Shown one piece after another: positions 36,201 through 51,200 of a stretch of DNA of 64,000 bases (position 1 is its first letter; each line of letters begins with the position of its first letter). The DNA is taken from assembly GCA_951799405.1 (NCBI GenBank), contig OX637339.1, positions 19,716,001 through 19,780,000 on the forward strand, read 5' to 3'. The DNA comes from Agapetus fuscipes (taxonomy: Eukaryota; Arthropoda; Insecta; Trichoptera; Glossosomatidae). Made by a program: the position numbers and the translations under genes. The notes beneath the pieces were generated by a model. It did no database searches, was not told the origin of the DNA, and saw nothing but the letters and a program-made list of their open reading frames with translations.

Positions 36201-39200
36201 TGTGGCCTTCACTGGTGTGCAGAGCCACAAACATGAACCTGCAATGTATACATCACATCATTCATAAATATTTATTAAAAATTTAAAACATAATAGTAAT
36301 AAATAAATTAATTTGCATACTTGGGTAATTTATGAGGGTAATAAATGGCAATAATAGCCTATCTTCAGTTATAATTTCCCTTATTGCATCTTCTACATAT
36401 TGCATTTATGTCACGGGTAAGGGGGCCGGCCTTACGTCAACCACTTCAGTTGATTGGGAGTTTCCCAGCTCCCGAGGTGGCTGGTACTTTTTATTTCTTG
36501 TGAAGGCAGAGTAAACCTTGTCGGTATTTTATTTTGGGTTTTTTCTAGGGTTTCGACGACAATAAATTGTCTGCCTTTGCACCCTTTAATTACGCAGGCA
36601 GGGCTCGAACTTGCAATTGCCTCAATAATGCAAATTCTAGTGCCGACGCCTCGAGCATACCAGCGACATTTTTCCCTATCTCCACACCGATTTTGTGAAG
36701 TTGCATGTGGAGAGCAAAATTTGTGGACAGTTGACTCAAATGTAAATTCTGTCTACATCAATACCCTTACCCTCGTTCAGGCACCAGAGCGATGTCCAAC
36801 GGCTTGTCTCCGTTCAGCCCCGTCAGCAGGTGGGCTCTCTCCAAGGTCACCAGAGACATCACCTCTACGACTCCACGGGAAGAATCACACCAGTACAGCG
36901 TGTGCGTGAGGTGATCTGAATTTTATCATTACTGAATGTTAATAAGTGGGGAAATTGTAAAAACATGGGTTATCTACATATATTTTTATCTTCGACATTT
37001 TAGTCGTCTATTGAGCCTAGGCTTTGACAATCTAATGATGCCTTGGCTGGAAGTCTCATCATCACGGTCATTTCTACCTACCGAATTTTGTAATATTTGT
37101 AGGAAAACAAATCAGCTGTTCGCTTGCGGCCATCTTGGATTGACAGGTCTTCATACAAATGCATCATTAGTTTGTCAAAGCGTGGGCTCAACGGGGGACT
37201 AAAATGTCTAAGAATAGCACCGATAGAAATTGATATTCAAGCACTTTTAAAAATGGTAAACAGTGCCCTAAGCTTAAATTCTTAATTGTATAAATTGAAA
37301 AAATGTGTGAAAAGCCAATCACTCTCTGGGAGTGCCATCGCAAATTTCAATCATTTTTTTATTTACGCAGTAGAGGTAAGATTTACGTAATCTTTTATAC
37401 TCGGGGCACTGATCAATGAGTTCTCTCACCTATGTCCATCCCCTCGATGGTTCCTACATCATGATCTGCCAGCTTCTTCACGACGGGACTATGTCTCCAG
37501 TTGGACACTCCGTATAGTATTCTAGAAGTGCCGTCAAATACTATCACCCATTCTGGAATAAAACAACACATGATAATATTACAAAGTTATAATATCAAAA
37601 CTTGTCTGAAAGGTCTGCAAGATGGATTGGCCATGTAATACGACAAGAAGGCCTCTTGCATGCCATAATGGAGGGGATGACTGAGGGGAACAACTCTAGG
37701 GGACGCCCACGCCAAGAATACCTGGAGGACCTGTTGGTGGAGATGCGCTGCTCATCATATGCAGACCTTAAAAGAGCCGCACAAGACAGGGAAGAATGGA
37801 GGAGAAGAGTGAAAGAAATTGCTGCAAGCCAATCCCAGGATTGAAACTAGAGAAAAAGAATATCAATACCTTAAGGGTAAAACTGAATAAGTAGTATATT
37901 AAGCTGACACGGGTTTCTCAGATAAATGCACCTTTTTTCCTATTTTCTACGAGAGAAAACACTAAAAAATGGGAAAATCCTGTAGCTTAGAAGTTGTTCA
38001 TGAGCACTTCCTTATAATTAGTTCACTTACTATGAGAAGTTACACACAATAAAAGTGTGAATCAGCACTTATTCAGTTTTGCTTTGGACTCTACTTAAGT
38101 AGGTACATTATATTTCAATAATAATAATATTGGAATGATTTAATTGGTGAGCTGTGTTTTTGAGTGAATCACCTCAAGAGCCCTCTGCGAGCTTGGTCGT
38201 CGCTGTAGGAAGTGTTAATTCTTAGGCAAGACACAGTTTTGTAAGGCTGGATGGACCTTTCGTGACTGGTCTTTGGTAAAGTTAAATGAATTTTTCAAAC
38301 CAGCGAAGATCGTATTTGAAAATATACATGGTATATTTTTTGTACTTTGCCGGGATTCAAACCCACAACCTTCCATTTACGAGTCTGAAGTGTTAACCAC
38401 TAGACTACAGACCGGTCAAATGTATTATTGTATGGGGATGTATGAAAGCTTTTATTCAGTTTGTCCGGTATTCCATAGACAAACCGGGCAGAATGAGTTG
38501 AGCCTGAAACGGCAGAAACAGTTCAGTACATTACCTCTGACTGGATCGTAGGTTATACAGTCTATGCTGTTGACTGGCAGCTGCTGGTAAGTGGCGTCCT
38601 GCTTCCCCAGGATCTGATGGTACACCGTCACCAGGTTCTTCCCCACACCCATGATCAGGTAAAGCGGAGACTTCAAGTCTGGAAATGAACAAATCTTTTT
38701 AATAAATAATAAATACAAAAAAAAGACATGCAGTGCATGTAGAGGACTTCAGGATAAGAATCAGAAATGTTTTGGATGCTGTTTTTTCTGGTTAGATCAT
38801 CGGATGCCCCAGGATACGGTGGGCAGACAATGTTGAAGCCGATGTCGAAGTCCTGGGAGTAAGGGGATCATGAAGTGAAGCAGCACAAGACAGAGAGTCT
38901 TGAAGAATTGTGGTGCGGGAGGTCTTGAATCTTACAAACTTCAAGAGCCCTCTGCATGCTTGTTTGTCACAAGTCAGTGTCAATTTTACAAGCAAGACCC
39001 AAAGAAATTTGACCTAAAAAACAAAAGTTTATGTAAGGAGAAATATGACAAAGCCTGTATCATTTGTTGTACAAGAGTTTTGTATTTCATTTCGCAAGTG
39101 CGGTTATATATATATGTCAAGCTTATTTATTTTAAATTACACATGATAAGAGAGCATCGTTTTTGTGTGTGTCACACCTCAAGGGCCCTCTCCGATCACG

Positions 39201-42200
39201 GATAAGACTTTTTGAAAAGGTGCGTCTTGAGAGTTCCGCGAAATATACCCACAGATTCGGAGTTCTTCACTCCGGGTGGCAGTCTGTTCCACTCCACCGG
39301 ACCCGCTACACGGAAAGCACGGTCTCCAAAATTTGTACGGATCTGACGGTTGTCATCAATGAGCCATGCTTGTGAAATGCTTTCCGCTTTCCTGGGATTG
39401 CCTCCGCCACTTTCAAATTCCTTACACTTTGGATATCAATCCAAGTCAGAGCTTGCTAGCGCTTGCAAAAGAACTCCATAGATAAAAAATCACAGTACCA
39501 CCTTATTTTTGGACACAAATCGCTATCTCATCGCCTCAAGGTCGTAAAGAATTTAGCAGAATAGCGCTTCTGAGGTGTCTCATCTTACCCCGGCATGTCA
39601 CTCCGTCTGTGTGGAGTATCTTGTCCTCAGGGCAGGCGCAGCTGTGCGAGGAGTTCCCCCTCAGCAGGCAGATGTACTCGCAGGGACTGCTGGTGCACGC
39701 GTGGTTCTTGGACTGCGCCAACACCGGGTGGTAAATATGGACACCTGGAGATAAACAAGTCACTTTCACATTGATTTCAATGTAGACAAGAGAATATCGG
39801 TGGGATAAGCTAGCTTATTATAATTTTATGTTTTTACGCGGGTTCTATCAAATTAAAACTGCGTAAAATCCATCCCAGGGAACGCAGTGATTTGTGACAA
39901 TTTTTGTTATTAAAAATCAGTTCATCCTTGGTCGTCGTGCAGAGAAGGGTGCGTCTTGAAGACATTGGCTACGTCGCCAACGAAATGTCGAGAATTATGC
40001 AAGTTCTCCTACATATAACGGTTCATCTAATATCCGAAAAGCTTAACAAATTAACTGTGAAGTAATTATAATCGTAGATATGTCATGGATGGTGCCTCCT
40101 AGGGTGTTAGATCACTTAGACGTGCCAGGATATGATAGGCAGACAATATTGAGGTTGACGTGGAAGTCCTGGGAGTAAGGGGACTATGGAGGGAAGCAGC
40201 ACAAGACAGAGAGTCCTGGAGGATTGTATGGCACGAGGCCCTGAACCTTATAGGCTTGTTAAAAAGGTAGATTAAAGTGAGTCAGTTACCATAGATGTTC
40301 TTGGCCTTGGCGAGGTGCTGCCTCTGCTTGCCGGTGAACTTGTGGCAGCTCTGCAGGGAGTGCGTACCCCACTCGGTGAAGTAGATCCTATCCTCAAACA
40401 CCGACAGCCAGTACGGGTGGTGGATGCCCTCCAGGACTTTCTGTAATAATAATAATATTAGGAGGATTTATTTGGTGAGCGCTGTTTTTGTGTGTATCAC
40501 ACTTCAAGAGCTGGTTGTCACTGTAGAAAGCGCCAATTCTCAAGCAAGACCCAGTTGCTGTAAGGCTGCAGATGGACAAATTTCAAATGTGCTCTTCGCT
40601 GGGTTGAAAAATTCATATACCTTTACCAAAGATCGGTCACCAAAGGTCCATCCAGCCTTACAGCAACTGGGTTTTGCTTGAGAATTGGCGCAAGTATAAA
40701 ACATTACGTAACTCTGAGCTTCTTTGACTAATAGCTTGATATCAGGCTGACCCCTATGCTGTCAAAACTTGGTTCACATTTGCCAATGCTACCCTGGTTT
40801 CAAGGAAATGCAGCAGGAGTTGCAAGATTTATTGTCATGTGAGGCTTAGTTTATTTTGTAAGTACACATACCGTATGTGTTACGAACTTAAAAGTGTCTG
40901 CCTGTGGGAATACATTAAAAATATGAGCTTTAAATGCCAATATATCTTTGCAACTTAGATTATAAGAGACCTATATGATCTCCACCTTGTATTTCACAAA
41001 TTTTAGAACTATCCCACATCTATGTACCAACACTTTTCTTAAATCTGATCAATTGACCAAATCTTAAAGACTTAATACAAATAAGGTACCTTTTTATCCT
41101 TGCCGTCAGTGCGCACAGACATGATGGTATCAAAGTGGCCGTCCACCCAGTAGAGGCGGTCGTTGCCGTAGTCCATGGTGAGGCCGTTGGGCCACATGAT
41201 GTCCTCTGTCACCAGGTCACGGTCCTCGGTGCCGTCCATGAGAGCAACGGCTATGCGGGGGGAGTTGCCCCAGTCCGTCCAATACATCTCTCTGCATGAG
41301 AACAGAAATGGTTTGGACATGTAGAAAGAATGGATGATGAAAAACTTATAAATGCATGTATTCAGAGGAAATGTAAAATGGAAAAGAGGAAAGGGAAGAC
41401 CGAGGAAGGAATGCGTAGACAAATAGGTGCGATTTCAAAAAAATGGGACCAGGACTGCAAATACGCTAAATGATAGAGTCCGCAATGATTGGGTGATGAA
41501 CGAGTGTGGTATAAATAATAAAAGAGAATATGATAATGAAAGTACAAAAAAGCACAATAAGCACAAATCTTGAAAGAATGGATGATGAACGATTAACAAA
41601 GAAAGTGTACAAAGGAAATGTCAGAGGTAAGCGTGGAAAGGGAAGACCGAGGAAGGAATGGATAGACCAAATAGGTGAGGTTGCGAAAGAATGGAGCCTT
41701 GCAGAGTGAGAATAAGAGTATATTGGAGGAAAGGGATGAATGTTGAAGAGATGAAAGAGATATGCAAGGACAGAAAAAAGTGAAGAAAGAAGTGCATCTG
41801 CGAAGGGCTGTGGACCACTCCTAGTGAAATGGCGGCAGGATACAGTAAAGTACAGTGAAAGAATGGGATATGCAAAGCAAGTGAAAAATGTGATGGATAT
41901 GAATGAATTGAAAGAGGCAAGGATAGGAAAAAAATAGGCAAATCTGCAGACGCTCTGGCCACCCCTAGCGGAATGGTGGCAGAGTTACAGTTAATGAATA
42001 TACACAATTTGAAATTGGACATCATATTATTCATCTGCGTTGAAGATGCCAGGAAAAAAATATTTTGGCAGGTATGCGGCTGACCACCCATACTGTAGAA
42101 AATGGTTCACTTTGCCAATGTCACCTCTGTTTCAGGGAGGGTCGGCTGAAGTTGCAGGGTGTATGTTCATTTGAGATTTGGGTTTTTATATTGTAGGTAC

Positions 42201-45200
42201 ACATGCGGCATGTTTAAGCGCCGGGAACTTATATATTATGTAGATCACTATTCATGCTACTCGTGATCTAGCAACAATCCTACAAGGGGTGCCACCCGAG
42301 ATATGGGAAACCCCCACTTCAACTGAAAGTGGTTGGTGTGAGGCCGGCCCCCTTACCTGTAAAAATAAATAGGTCCCAAATCGCCACATGCGACCACTTC
42401 GGGGATAACGCAGGCAAGAAGCTACACTATATGTGTAGCTTAGTTGCGTAGATTATAGAAAAGTGTGATTGGAATGACGGTAAGTATTTTCTGGTTACCC
42501 TTGGCTAGGATGCAGCACGATGGCTCTGGGCTTGTGCAGCCCCCGGCTGAGGACCGCGGAGCAGTGTAAGCCGTCATCAGTGCAGACTCCGATGTGGAGG
42601 AGGGTGGAGTCCACGAAGTACAGGTTTCCAGTGAGCCAGTCAATTGCAATGTCCTCTGGGGTGCCCACACCGTTCTTCACAATCACCTGTAACAGAAAAA
42701 CACAGGACAAAGCCGTATAGTCCCATAAGCGAAGCCTGAGCCTTTGCGCACGTCTGCAACAGTGTTTGATGAGCGTGCTTTTGCAGTGGTGGCTCCAAGG
42801 GCATGGAACCGACTGCCACCTTATCCCCCCAGTGCCTGTTTGGGCTATCAACAATTTGATTCAAAGATGACTTTTCAATGGAATTGTCTTAAGGACCACA
42901 CTCTAAAAATTCTGAGCAAGGAAAAAAACCCATTAAACACGATAATGAGTTTTTAAAATATTTTTAAAATCAATTTCCAGTTTTTATTAGCCACATTGGT
43001 TCAGTACACATACTAACATTGCTCATGTGAAATTACTTCTGATGAACATAAGACAAACAAGCACTAAGGGGGGACTTGTGATTCGAGAGATTGTCGACAA
43101 CAGTCACTTCAAGAGACTTCTCAAGACTCATCTTTTCACCTTATCTTTTGAAGCGCTCCGAAGTGGCAATGTCATGAAACAGAGCCAATGAAAAAATTCA
43201 TCTGATTTATAATCAATTTGATAACATGACAACCTAGTCCGTAGTCTAGTGGTTATCACTTCAGACTTGCTAGATGTACCAACGAGTCCATTTGTTGGGA
43301 GCTACGTTCGGATGACTTGACTCTGGCCAATATAAATAAAAATAAATAAGACAAAAATTGTATAGCGCCTTATGACAGTGTGTCACTACAAAGGCGCTTG
43401 TCCATATGATTGGACGAAGAGGTGAGTCTTGAGACCTCTTTTAAATGGTCTCTCCAAATCCAGTTCCCTCAGTGAGGCAGAATTAGCATTCCAAGTCATA
43501 TATATACAAATATATATATATATAAAAACGCCGTATTCTTCAGTTATTTGGACACACCGATCACAACTGGTTGTGATCGGTGGCTTGAAGGAGCAGAGAG
43601 GAAGAGGAAGATCCCCCACACGATGGACCGATCAAGTGAAGACAGTAGCAGACATCTCAGTTGTTGGAGCGTTGTGAGACGCGCATTCAAGAGAGAATTG
43701 AAGGCGAGTGATTGCTTTTACACAGGTTGCAACCCAGCGATGAGGTGAAGAAGAAATGAAATATAAAGCCGAGTACCTCAGTTTCTGATCCATCTATTCT
43801 TGATCTGAAGATGGCCTCCACTCCCAAGGTCGCGTCTGTCCAGTAGACGTGCTTACCATCGTAGGCAACTCCCAAAGCCTGAAATATAAACAATCAGAAG
43901 TTTCAATTGAATTTAATTTCGATTAGATTTTCAGTTTTTATTTGACTTTCTGAAATTTTTGTGTTCCTTATTGTACCAGACTACTTAATAGGATGGTATG
44001 AAGCTGACCCCCCATGCTGTAAAAACTTGGTACACTTTTGTGAATGCTGCCCAGGCGGCAGGGTCTATTTATTTTTATTTTTACATGATCTATTTTGAGG
44101 ATTTTCCTTGTTTTTTGAAAATTTGGTTTAAATAATTTGTTGAACCGTTTAGCCAGGCATAGGAAGCAACTTTTTCAATATGAAAAAAGGAAAATGGAGA
44201 GAATTCAAAATAGTTATAACAATGAAGAAAAAGTTGTTGTTTATAATTGGATCTACATTAAACTTCACAGGAACCATTCTACAGAGGCGTGCATCCCATA
44301 CAGGCATATGCGCCTGATAGGTAGGCAATATATGTTTAAAAAAATGCATTTAAGCTTGATATTGAAAGAAATGGCGGTTGATCTGTGATGTTGGCGGCTG
44401 GGGTTTGTTAAAATAAAATTGGTTTTATGATTTAGTTTTTTATGTCCATGTATATATTGTTATTTATTGATTTAAAAAAAATGTAATTTGTCATGTATGT
44501 TCCTTGACTTATAGTAGGTATGCGGCTGACCACCCACACTGTAAAAAATTGGTTCACTTTGCCAATGTCACCCCTGTTTCAGGGAAGGACGGCAAGAGTT
44601 GCAAGGCTTATGTTCATTTGAGATTGGGTTTTTATATTGTAGGTCCACATGCGGCATGTGTTAGCGCGAAATTATACATATCTGCTTGTGGGAATGCATT
44701 TAATATAAATCTTAAATGATATATATCTTTGCAGCTTAGATTAGATTAGATTAGATATTGAGATTTAAAATTCAAAATTTAAGTTCTATTGGAGCCATCG
44801 TTAGCATTTCAGTCAATTTCAAAGAAATGGGAGAAAATATTTATTCTGAAATGTATTAGCCTACACAGTGCAGTACGCATGCGCCTGCCATTCTAAAAAT
44901 AGTTTTTTTTAAATAGTTAAAATTTCATTAAAATCGTTAATATGGGTTAAAGTTTTATAACTTTTGTTAATAAAGAATTTGATGGGAGCAAATGTATGCT
45001 TACATTTTCCTTGCTCTTCGTCACGGTAAATTGCTTCCTGGTGGCCAGCTCATAAGCCCTGATCTCCTTGCCGATGCTGAACACCAGAACTCCATGCCCG
45101 TCTGCAAATAATAGTGATCGATATCAAACTCTGCACCCTTGCATGGATTTCCACAGACTCCAACCGACAGTGTCAGAAAAGATTTCTCATTTCAGTGTTT

Positions 45201-48200
45201 ATTTCAAATCCAGAGAACTGGATTTGGAGAGGCTGTTCATAAAGACATCTCAAGACTCACCTCTTCGTCCAATCATATGGACAAGCGCCTCAATGCATCA
45301 TTCTGTCAACGACATTAACATGTTGAAAGCACCGGTTCTCATCAGATCACCGAAGTTAAGCAACATTGGGCGCGGATGCTACTTGGATGGGTGACTGCTC
45401 AGGTATACCGCGTGTCGTTGGCACCTTGGACCGGTCCGTAGTCCAGTGGCAACACTCCGGACTAGTAAATGGAAGGTTGTGGATTTGGATCCCGACGGAG
45501 CAAAAAAATATATCATTTAAGTATATTTCCAAAATATGCTCTTCGCTGGGTTGAAAAAAATCATAAAGCCTTTACGTAACAAAGACCGGTCACTAAAGGT
45601 CCATCCAAACTTACACCGACTGGGTCTTGCTTGAGTATTGGCGCTTTGTAGCGACGACCAAGCTCGTACACCTGTGCGTCACTAGAACAAGTGTCATAGA
45701 CCCCTAGAGTCTCTAGAATCTAGCGAGTCTCCAGCACAGGATTCTTTAAAAAAATTGGAGAGAAAAAATTACATAAATGTTGTACCGTCAGCCTTGCAGC
45801 TCTTCTGGTCCTCCATGAGTGTGTATCCCTTGTCGCAGGAGCAGTGGTAGGAGCCGGGTAGGTTGTGGCACCTCTGGGAGCAGTCCGCCTGGAACAGGTG
45901 GCACTCGTCTAGGTCCTGGCAGGCCTGGGCCCCGAGACGCTGCAGGCCCGCGGCGCAGGGACACACGGCGCCCCCGGGAGTGTTCATGCAGCCGTGCGTG
46001 CAGTTCAAGGCGGTGCACATCTTGCTCGCTGGAAATAAACAATGTTAAAATGTGTCATTGTCAGTGTCTCAAAACAAAGACAACGCAACGCATCACACTT
46101 CACAACACTACACAGCTAACAGCCCTGCAATTTGATCAATATAGTATTTTCAACTGTATTCCCCACCACTGCAATTACCCTATTGGGAGGCGAATGAGAT
46201 TTGAGCAGGGGTTACTGTTACTGTATCTTGCCACCGTTTCACTAGGGGTGGAAGACAGGCAGTGACTGTTTTAGCACAATCAGCGCCCTGGGCAGTCGCT
46301 CAACTACGCCCTACCCTAACACTGGCACTGCTGACAGGGGTGATGTATAAAGTATGCTGCTTACGATTGTGGCAGTCTCCGCCTTCGTCTGATCCGTCCG
46401 TGCAGTCGGGTTCCCTGTTACAGACCCTGCTGGCCACCAGGCAGTGGGACTTGTCCTTGCACTCAAACAGCCGCTGGTCCAGCTCACAGGAGACGTTCAC
46501 TCCCAGGTGCTCACGGGCTTCTATGGCTGGAACAAAATGAGGCAAAAATTCAAGTAAATTATTCATGTATAATCTATAGTATAAATTGCAAAGATACATC
46601 AACATTTATAATTCATATTAAAAGCTGTTGTAAGTTGGTAACAGTCGGTAGTGTGAGTTGCAGTTTCATTTTATTGTGTTACACAACCTGTAGGTACTGT
46701 TTCCTGTCAGAAAATGTAGGGATTTTCAATGTGTGTCAATTAATAATACTTTTAAGGGTTTGGTGGTTTACACAGTGAAAGTCCATTGATGATGATGGAT
46801 GATTTCTTTCCTGTGGCGCCATTTAATGGTCCAGGACCATCTCAAGGGCGCCATGGCTTCTGGAGAAAAGTAGTGTCTTCAGTTCCTTTCTGAAGGTGGT
46901 GGAAGGCTGGTTCGCGCAAACACTGATGGGCAGATTGTTCCAGGCAACCGGCCCGGCCACCGCAAAGCTTCTGTCTGCAAAATTTGATGTATTCGCTAGA
47001 GCGAATATATATTGCCCAAGCGTTATAGTGCCCAATAGATTGGGCACTATAACCTTGTTGACAGCAGTAAGGGCAGAGCGTAGTGGTCTTTTTGAAGTCT
47101 TATCAACAGAGCATAGCTCAGCGAGACATGGGGGGGCCGTGCCGTTCAGGGCCCTATGTACCATTGTATATTAATTAAATAAAACACAGTTTAAATTCAC
47201 TTTAATATTCTTTTAACTTTGTCTCACGTTTTCGACTAACAAGGCATCATTGTCCTGATGATGCCTTGTAGGCGAAAACGTGAGACAAAGTTAAAAGAAT
47301 ATAAAAGTGAATTTAAACTGTGTTTTATTTAGTTAATATAATGTGTCAATTAAATTTAGTGGTGTTGTTTTGAAACATGTACCTACTGTAATGAGAAGTG
47401 TCTAATAAAACAAATAGCAAAGAAAAAAAGAAATACAAAAACGTCCAAGGGACAAAAACACAAAACAGCAAGGTTTGATTTGGAGCTAAAAGAATGTGAA
47501 GAGCTTACTGCAGTTGGCTTCATCCGAGTTGTCTCCGCAGTCATCGTTGCCATCACAGCGCCAGGACTTGATGATGCAGTCACCGTTGTCACAGATGAAG
47601 CCAGGACACTGGAAACATAGTGTCACGTTTGTAGCGGGTTCTATTTAACCTAAACTGTGGTTCATTTATTTCCTCATTTTCTATTCCCACAGAGTTTTAA
47701 CATTTGAACAGTATGACAGCTGCTCTACAGAGGATTTTGGTTCTAATTTGTACAGAATATTAAGAGCTTTCTCAAAACATGGAGAATCGTTACAGACCAC
47801 CTTCTATCTATAATCTATAATCTAAGCTGCAAGGATATGTTAACATTTAAGGCTCATATGAAATTCATGCCTACAGACAGGCACATGTAGGTTCGCGCCT
47901 AAACATTCTGCATGTGTGCATACTGTAGTGTTCCCCCCCCCTGCCAAAGAAGGAGACGGAGGAACGAACGAAGAGACTCGAAGAGAAAAAGGGGATTGTT
48001 ACCTCCTCCGGTTAGAAGTGGAGCGACCGAATGTGCAGGGAGAATACCCTGGAGTCACCAGGATTCAAGTGCAACAAACCTTCCCTGAAGGAATAGCACT
48101 AGGCTGCTTCGATTCTTTTCCAACCTTCAGTTTCAGTTGCTGGAAGAGCAATCTACCCCAACCGAAGTAGTAATTATTTTTGGCCAATTATTATGTGATC

Positions 48201-51200
48201 ATCTAGCTAAGGGTAGGACGCCTCGTTGTGTCATAGGTTGTGAAATAGAGCGTTGTGTGATTTTTTGTTTTACCATTTCACCCCCTACTTTTGTGGAAGA
48301 AACCCAAGTACTTTTTGGGAGGTGTACCTCTCATACATTTCTACCCTTTTCTTAAGATTATAACGAGTATTCATTTTACGTTTACGCGATCAGAGATGAG
48401 GTAGTATGAACTACAATTATTTTTAAGGCGACGAGATTTAAGCGTTATTTATTACGGAACGGTCTTAAGGTGTACAAGTTTAATTAATTGGAATATAAGG
48501 TAGTCGAAAGTATTTTCAGATAAAAACATAACTGACATAAAAATTGCGAGATGAAAGGCAGTTAGGTTTTAGTTTGTTAGTGATAGTGATTACATACAAG
48601 GCGATCTCTTCTTTGTTGTAATTCTTACCTTTGTGCGTCCACCTGTAAATTGATAGGTTCATGGTTTTTACAGCATCTTTCTATGACCACCAGTCATCTG
48701 AAAGGCACTGCAAAATGGACCTTTATTAGTTATTTCAAGGAAAGGATTCGAGTACACGCGGCGTGAATCTAAGTTTTCGACACCCTCGTCGATTAAAATG
48801 ACTCTAATTAATTATGGCAAATGGTCCCACGACCTGTGAATACCTCCTCCTTCCCCAAGTACTCTTCCCATCTTCTCCGTATGGTAATCTTTTGCTGCAA
48901 AAAACCACGGGACAGGAAGGTTAGTCAGGATTGTGTGTGTTCAGCTACAAGTTACTGCAATAGTGTTGGCTACAAGCAAACTCCAAGTCTATATGATCAG
49001 AGATCATGGAACATTAATCCAGCTGAGTGAGCCCAAATCGTTTCAGGAACTTTCGTTGCGACCGGAGGTCGGGAACATATCCAGTTGTATTAGATTCGAG
49101 GTCAGCTGCCAATTTTCAGGAACTTTGTTGTGATCGGGAACATATTATGATCAAGGTCACTCAGCGGTTTTCAAATTCAACTGCATTAGGTACATCCGCG
49201 TTATTCTTTGTGTATCTCGATATGAGATTGCAGGCATTTCAGCTTCAGCACATACTGCAGAGTTGTTTGTTTATAATTTATTTGTGAAATTTGTATTTTA
49301 TTAGCTTGGCCAACCCCTAGTATGATGGATGTGTAGTGGTGTGTTTGGAATACATTTTCACCTTCAGATGGTTTACTTTCAGGCCTTACTTATAGGTAAT
49401 TCATGTAGCATGCAAATTCTTCATAATCATTCTTTCATTCTCACCACCTCAAGGAGTGCAGCATTCCGTAATGTGTAAGAGTGATTAGGTAATTCTGCAT
49501 TGAATGTTATAGTTTTTCAGGAATTTTCCTGAAAGTAGGGTCTTCCCGTGACTGTGGAACGTTCAACACCAGACCCACATTTATAAACTACGACAAAAGG
49601 TCCCATCATCTTGCAAGCCTATGCGATACACTACTCACCGGACAAACTCGTCCAAACGTTTTCCACAACAAGGGAAATTTCAGGAAGGACCATTCGGTAA
49701 GGAAACGACATTGGGAACGGCTGGCTTCAGGAATCAGTATACCTCGAATGCAAGCGAACCAAACATTTCTTAATTCAATATAACATTGCAGAATTCCGGC
49801 AAGAGAGAGAATCTAATTTAATGCAAAATGTCAATAGTGGTGTGTGTTGCGTTAGTACATAAATGACAGCGACATTAAATAATTACTTTGTCGAAGATAA
49901 GAAGAAAACCTCCCTCCGCTTAGTTAAGTAGGTGAATCTCTGAAATAAACCTATAATTAACAATTATGCATCGATAAGAAAATAAGCAGGAAAATCTTTC
50001 CCCCGCACAGGTAAGTCAATGAATCCCTGAAAGTAAATATATTATAACTAAGTACACAGTGATAAGAAACTCTGAAAGAAAACACCAACATGTAAATAAA
50101 ATAAAGTAGTATGTACAATGAAATTTAGTTAATTTGTTAGTATAATCAAAGAAACTCAGCCCAGGAAACAGCTCAGGAAAAACTCTGTATTAAACGTAAA
50201 TAGTTGCTTTAATTTTAAATAATGAAATGCCCGATCCCAACAAGAAATAAAACCACTACACTTTTCACTCCACAATAATAATGCCAAATTAAATCAAAAG
50301 AATTTCTGCGCTTAATATTTTTAAAAGTTATTATTTAAATTTCAAGTTCAATAGATGCGTATTCAAAGTTTTGTTGATTAATGTTCCTTTATTTTTAAAA
50401 TATTTTTATTATTTAGAAAATCGGAATGAATATATTATTAAGCTTTGAAACAAAAGACTCCCGTATCGACCGCTAGCTGAAATCGAACTCCCGAATTTAA
50501 TTTAATATTAAAGGACCGAAGTATATATTTTTAGATTTTTGAAGAGTAAGAAAAGAAAACACATGCGTATCGATCGCTAGCTGAAATCCAACTCCCCCCA
50601 TCCCTTACTACGTCAGGGGTGCATCTCTTCCCTCTCCTCCCCTTGAGATACTTTCCTCTACCCCAAGATCTGCCACCAGTCAAAGTGATATAATTATTGG
50701 TTGAAAAACAGTGAACTCTACAATACAAATAAAGAAAACCTCACATGGAAATAAACCTTGCAACTCCTGCCGCCGTTCCCTGAACCGGGGTGGCATTGGC
50801 AAAAGTGAACCGATTTTTACAGCACGGGTGGTCAGCCTCGTACCAACCTATCAGTCAAGGAGCACAAAAAATTATAAATGATTTACAGAAATTCATGATG
50901 AGACACATTACAAATTAAAATTAAAATAAAGTAAAATTAAAATTTAACTTAATATTAAACTAAGAATTAATGCCCTAGCCGCCATTGTTGCAAATCAACC
51001 GCCATTCCTTTCGGTCCTTACATACTTCTTTCATTTCATTCAGAGTCATAATCTTTTTCATGCACTCTCTCCTTTTGTTATGATTTTGCTGGATTTAAAC
51101 AGAATTTTCAATTCAACACTTACTTAATTAATCTTGAAAAAATACAAATCATTATTAGGTACCTACCTTAACATCTCTTTATTTCTAGAGATTTCATTGA

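Noticed and set aside
45304..45422. 5S rRNA gene
   Set aside because: Too diverged from a functional 5S sequence, joined to a tRNA-like unit and body, and present in several copies with the same fusion; it is a SINE head.
47916..48170. Short plus-strand gene at the start of the 2.8-kb insertion
   Set aside because: No motif, begins outside the insertion boundary, and composition is like the rest of the non-coding element.
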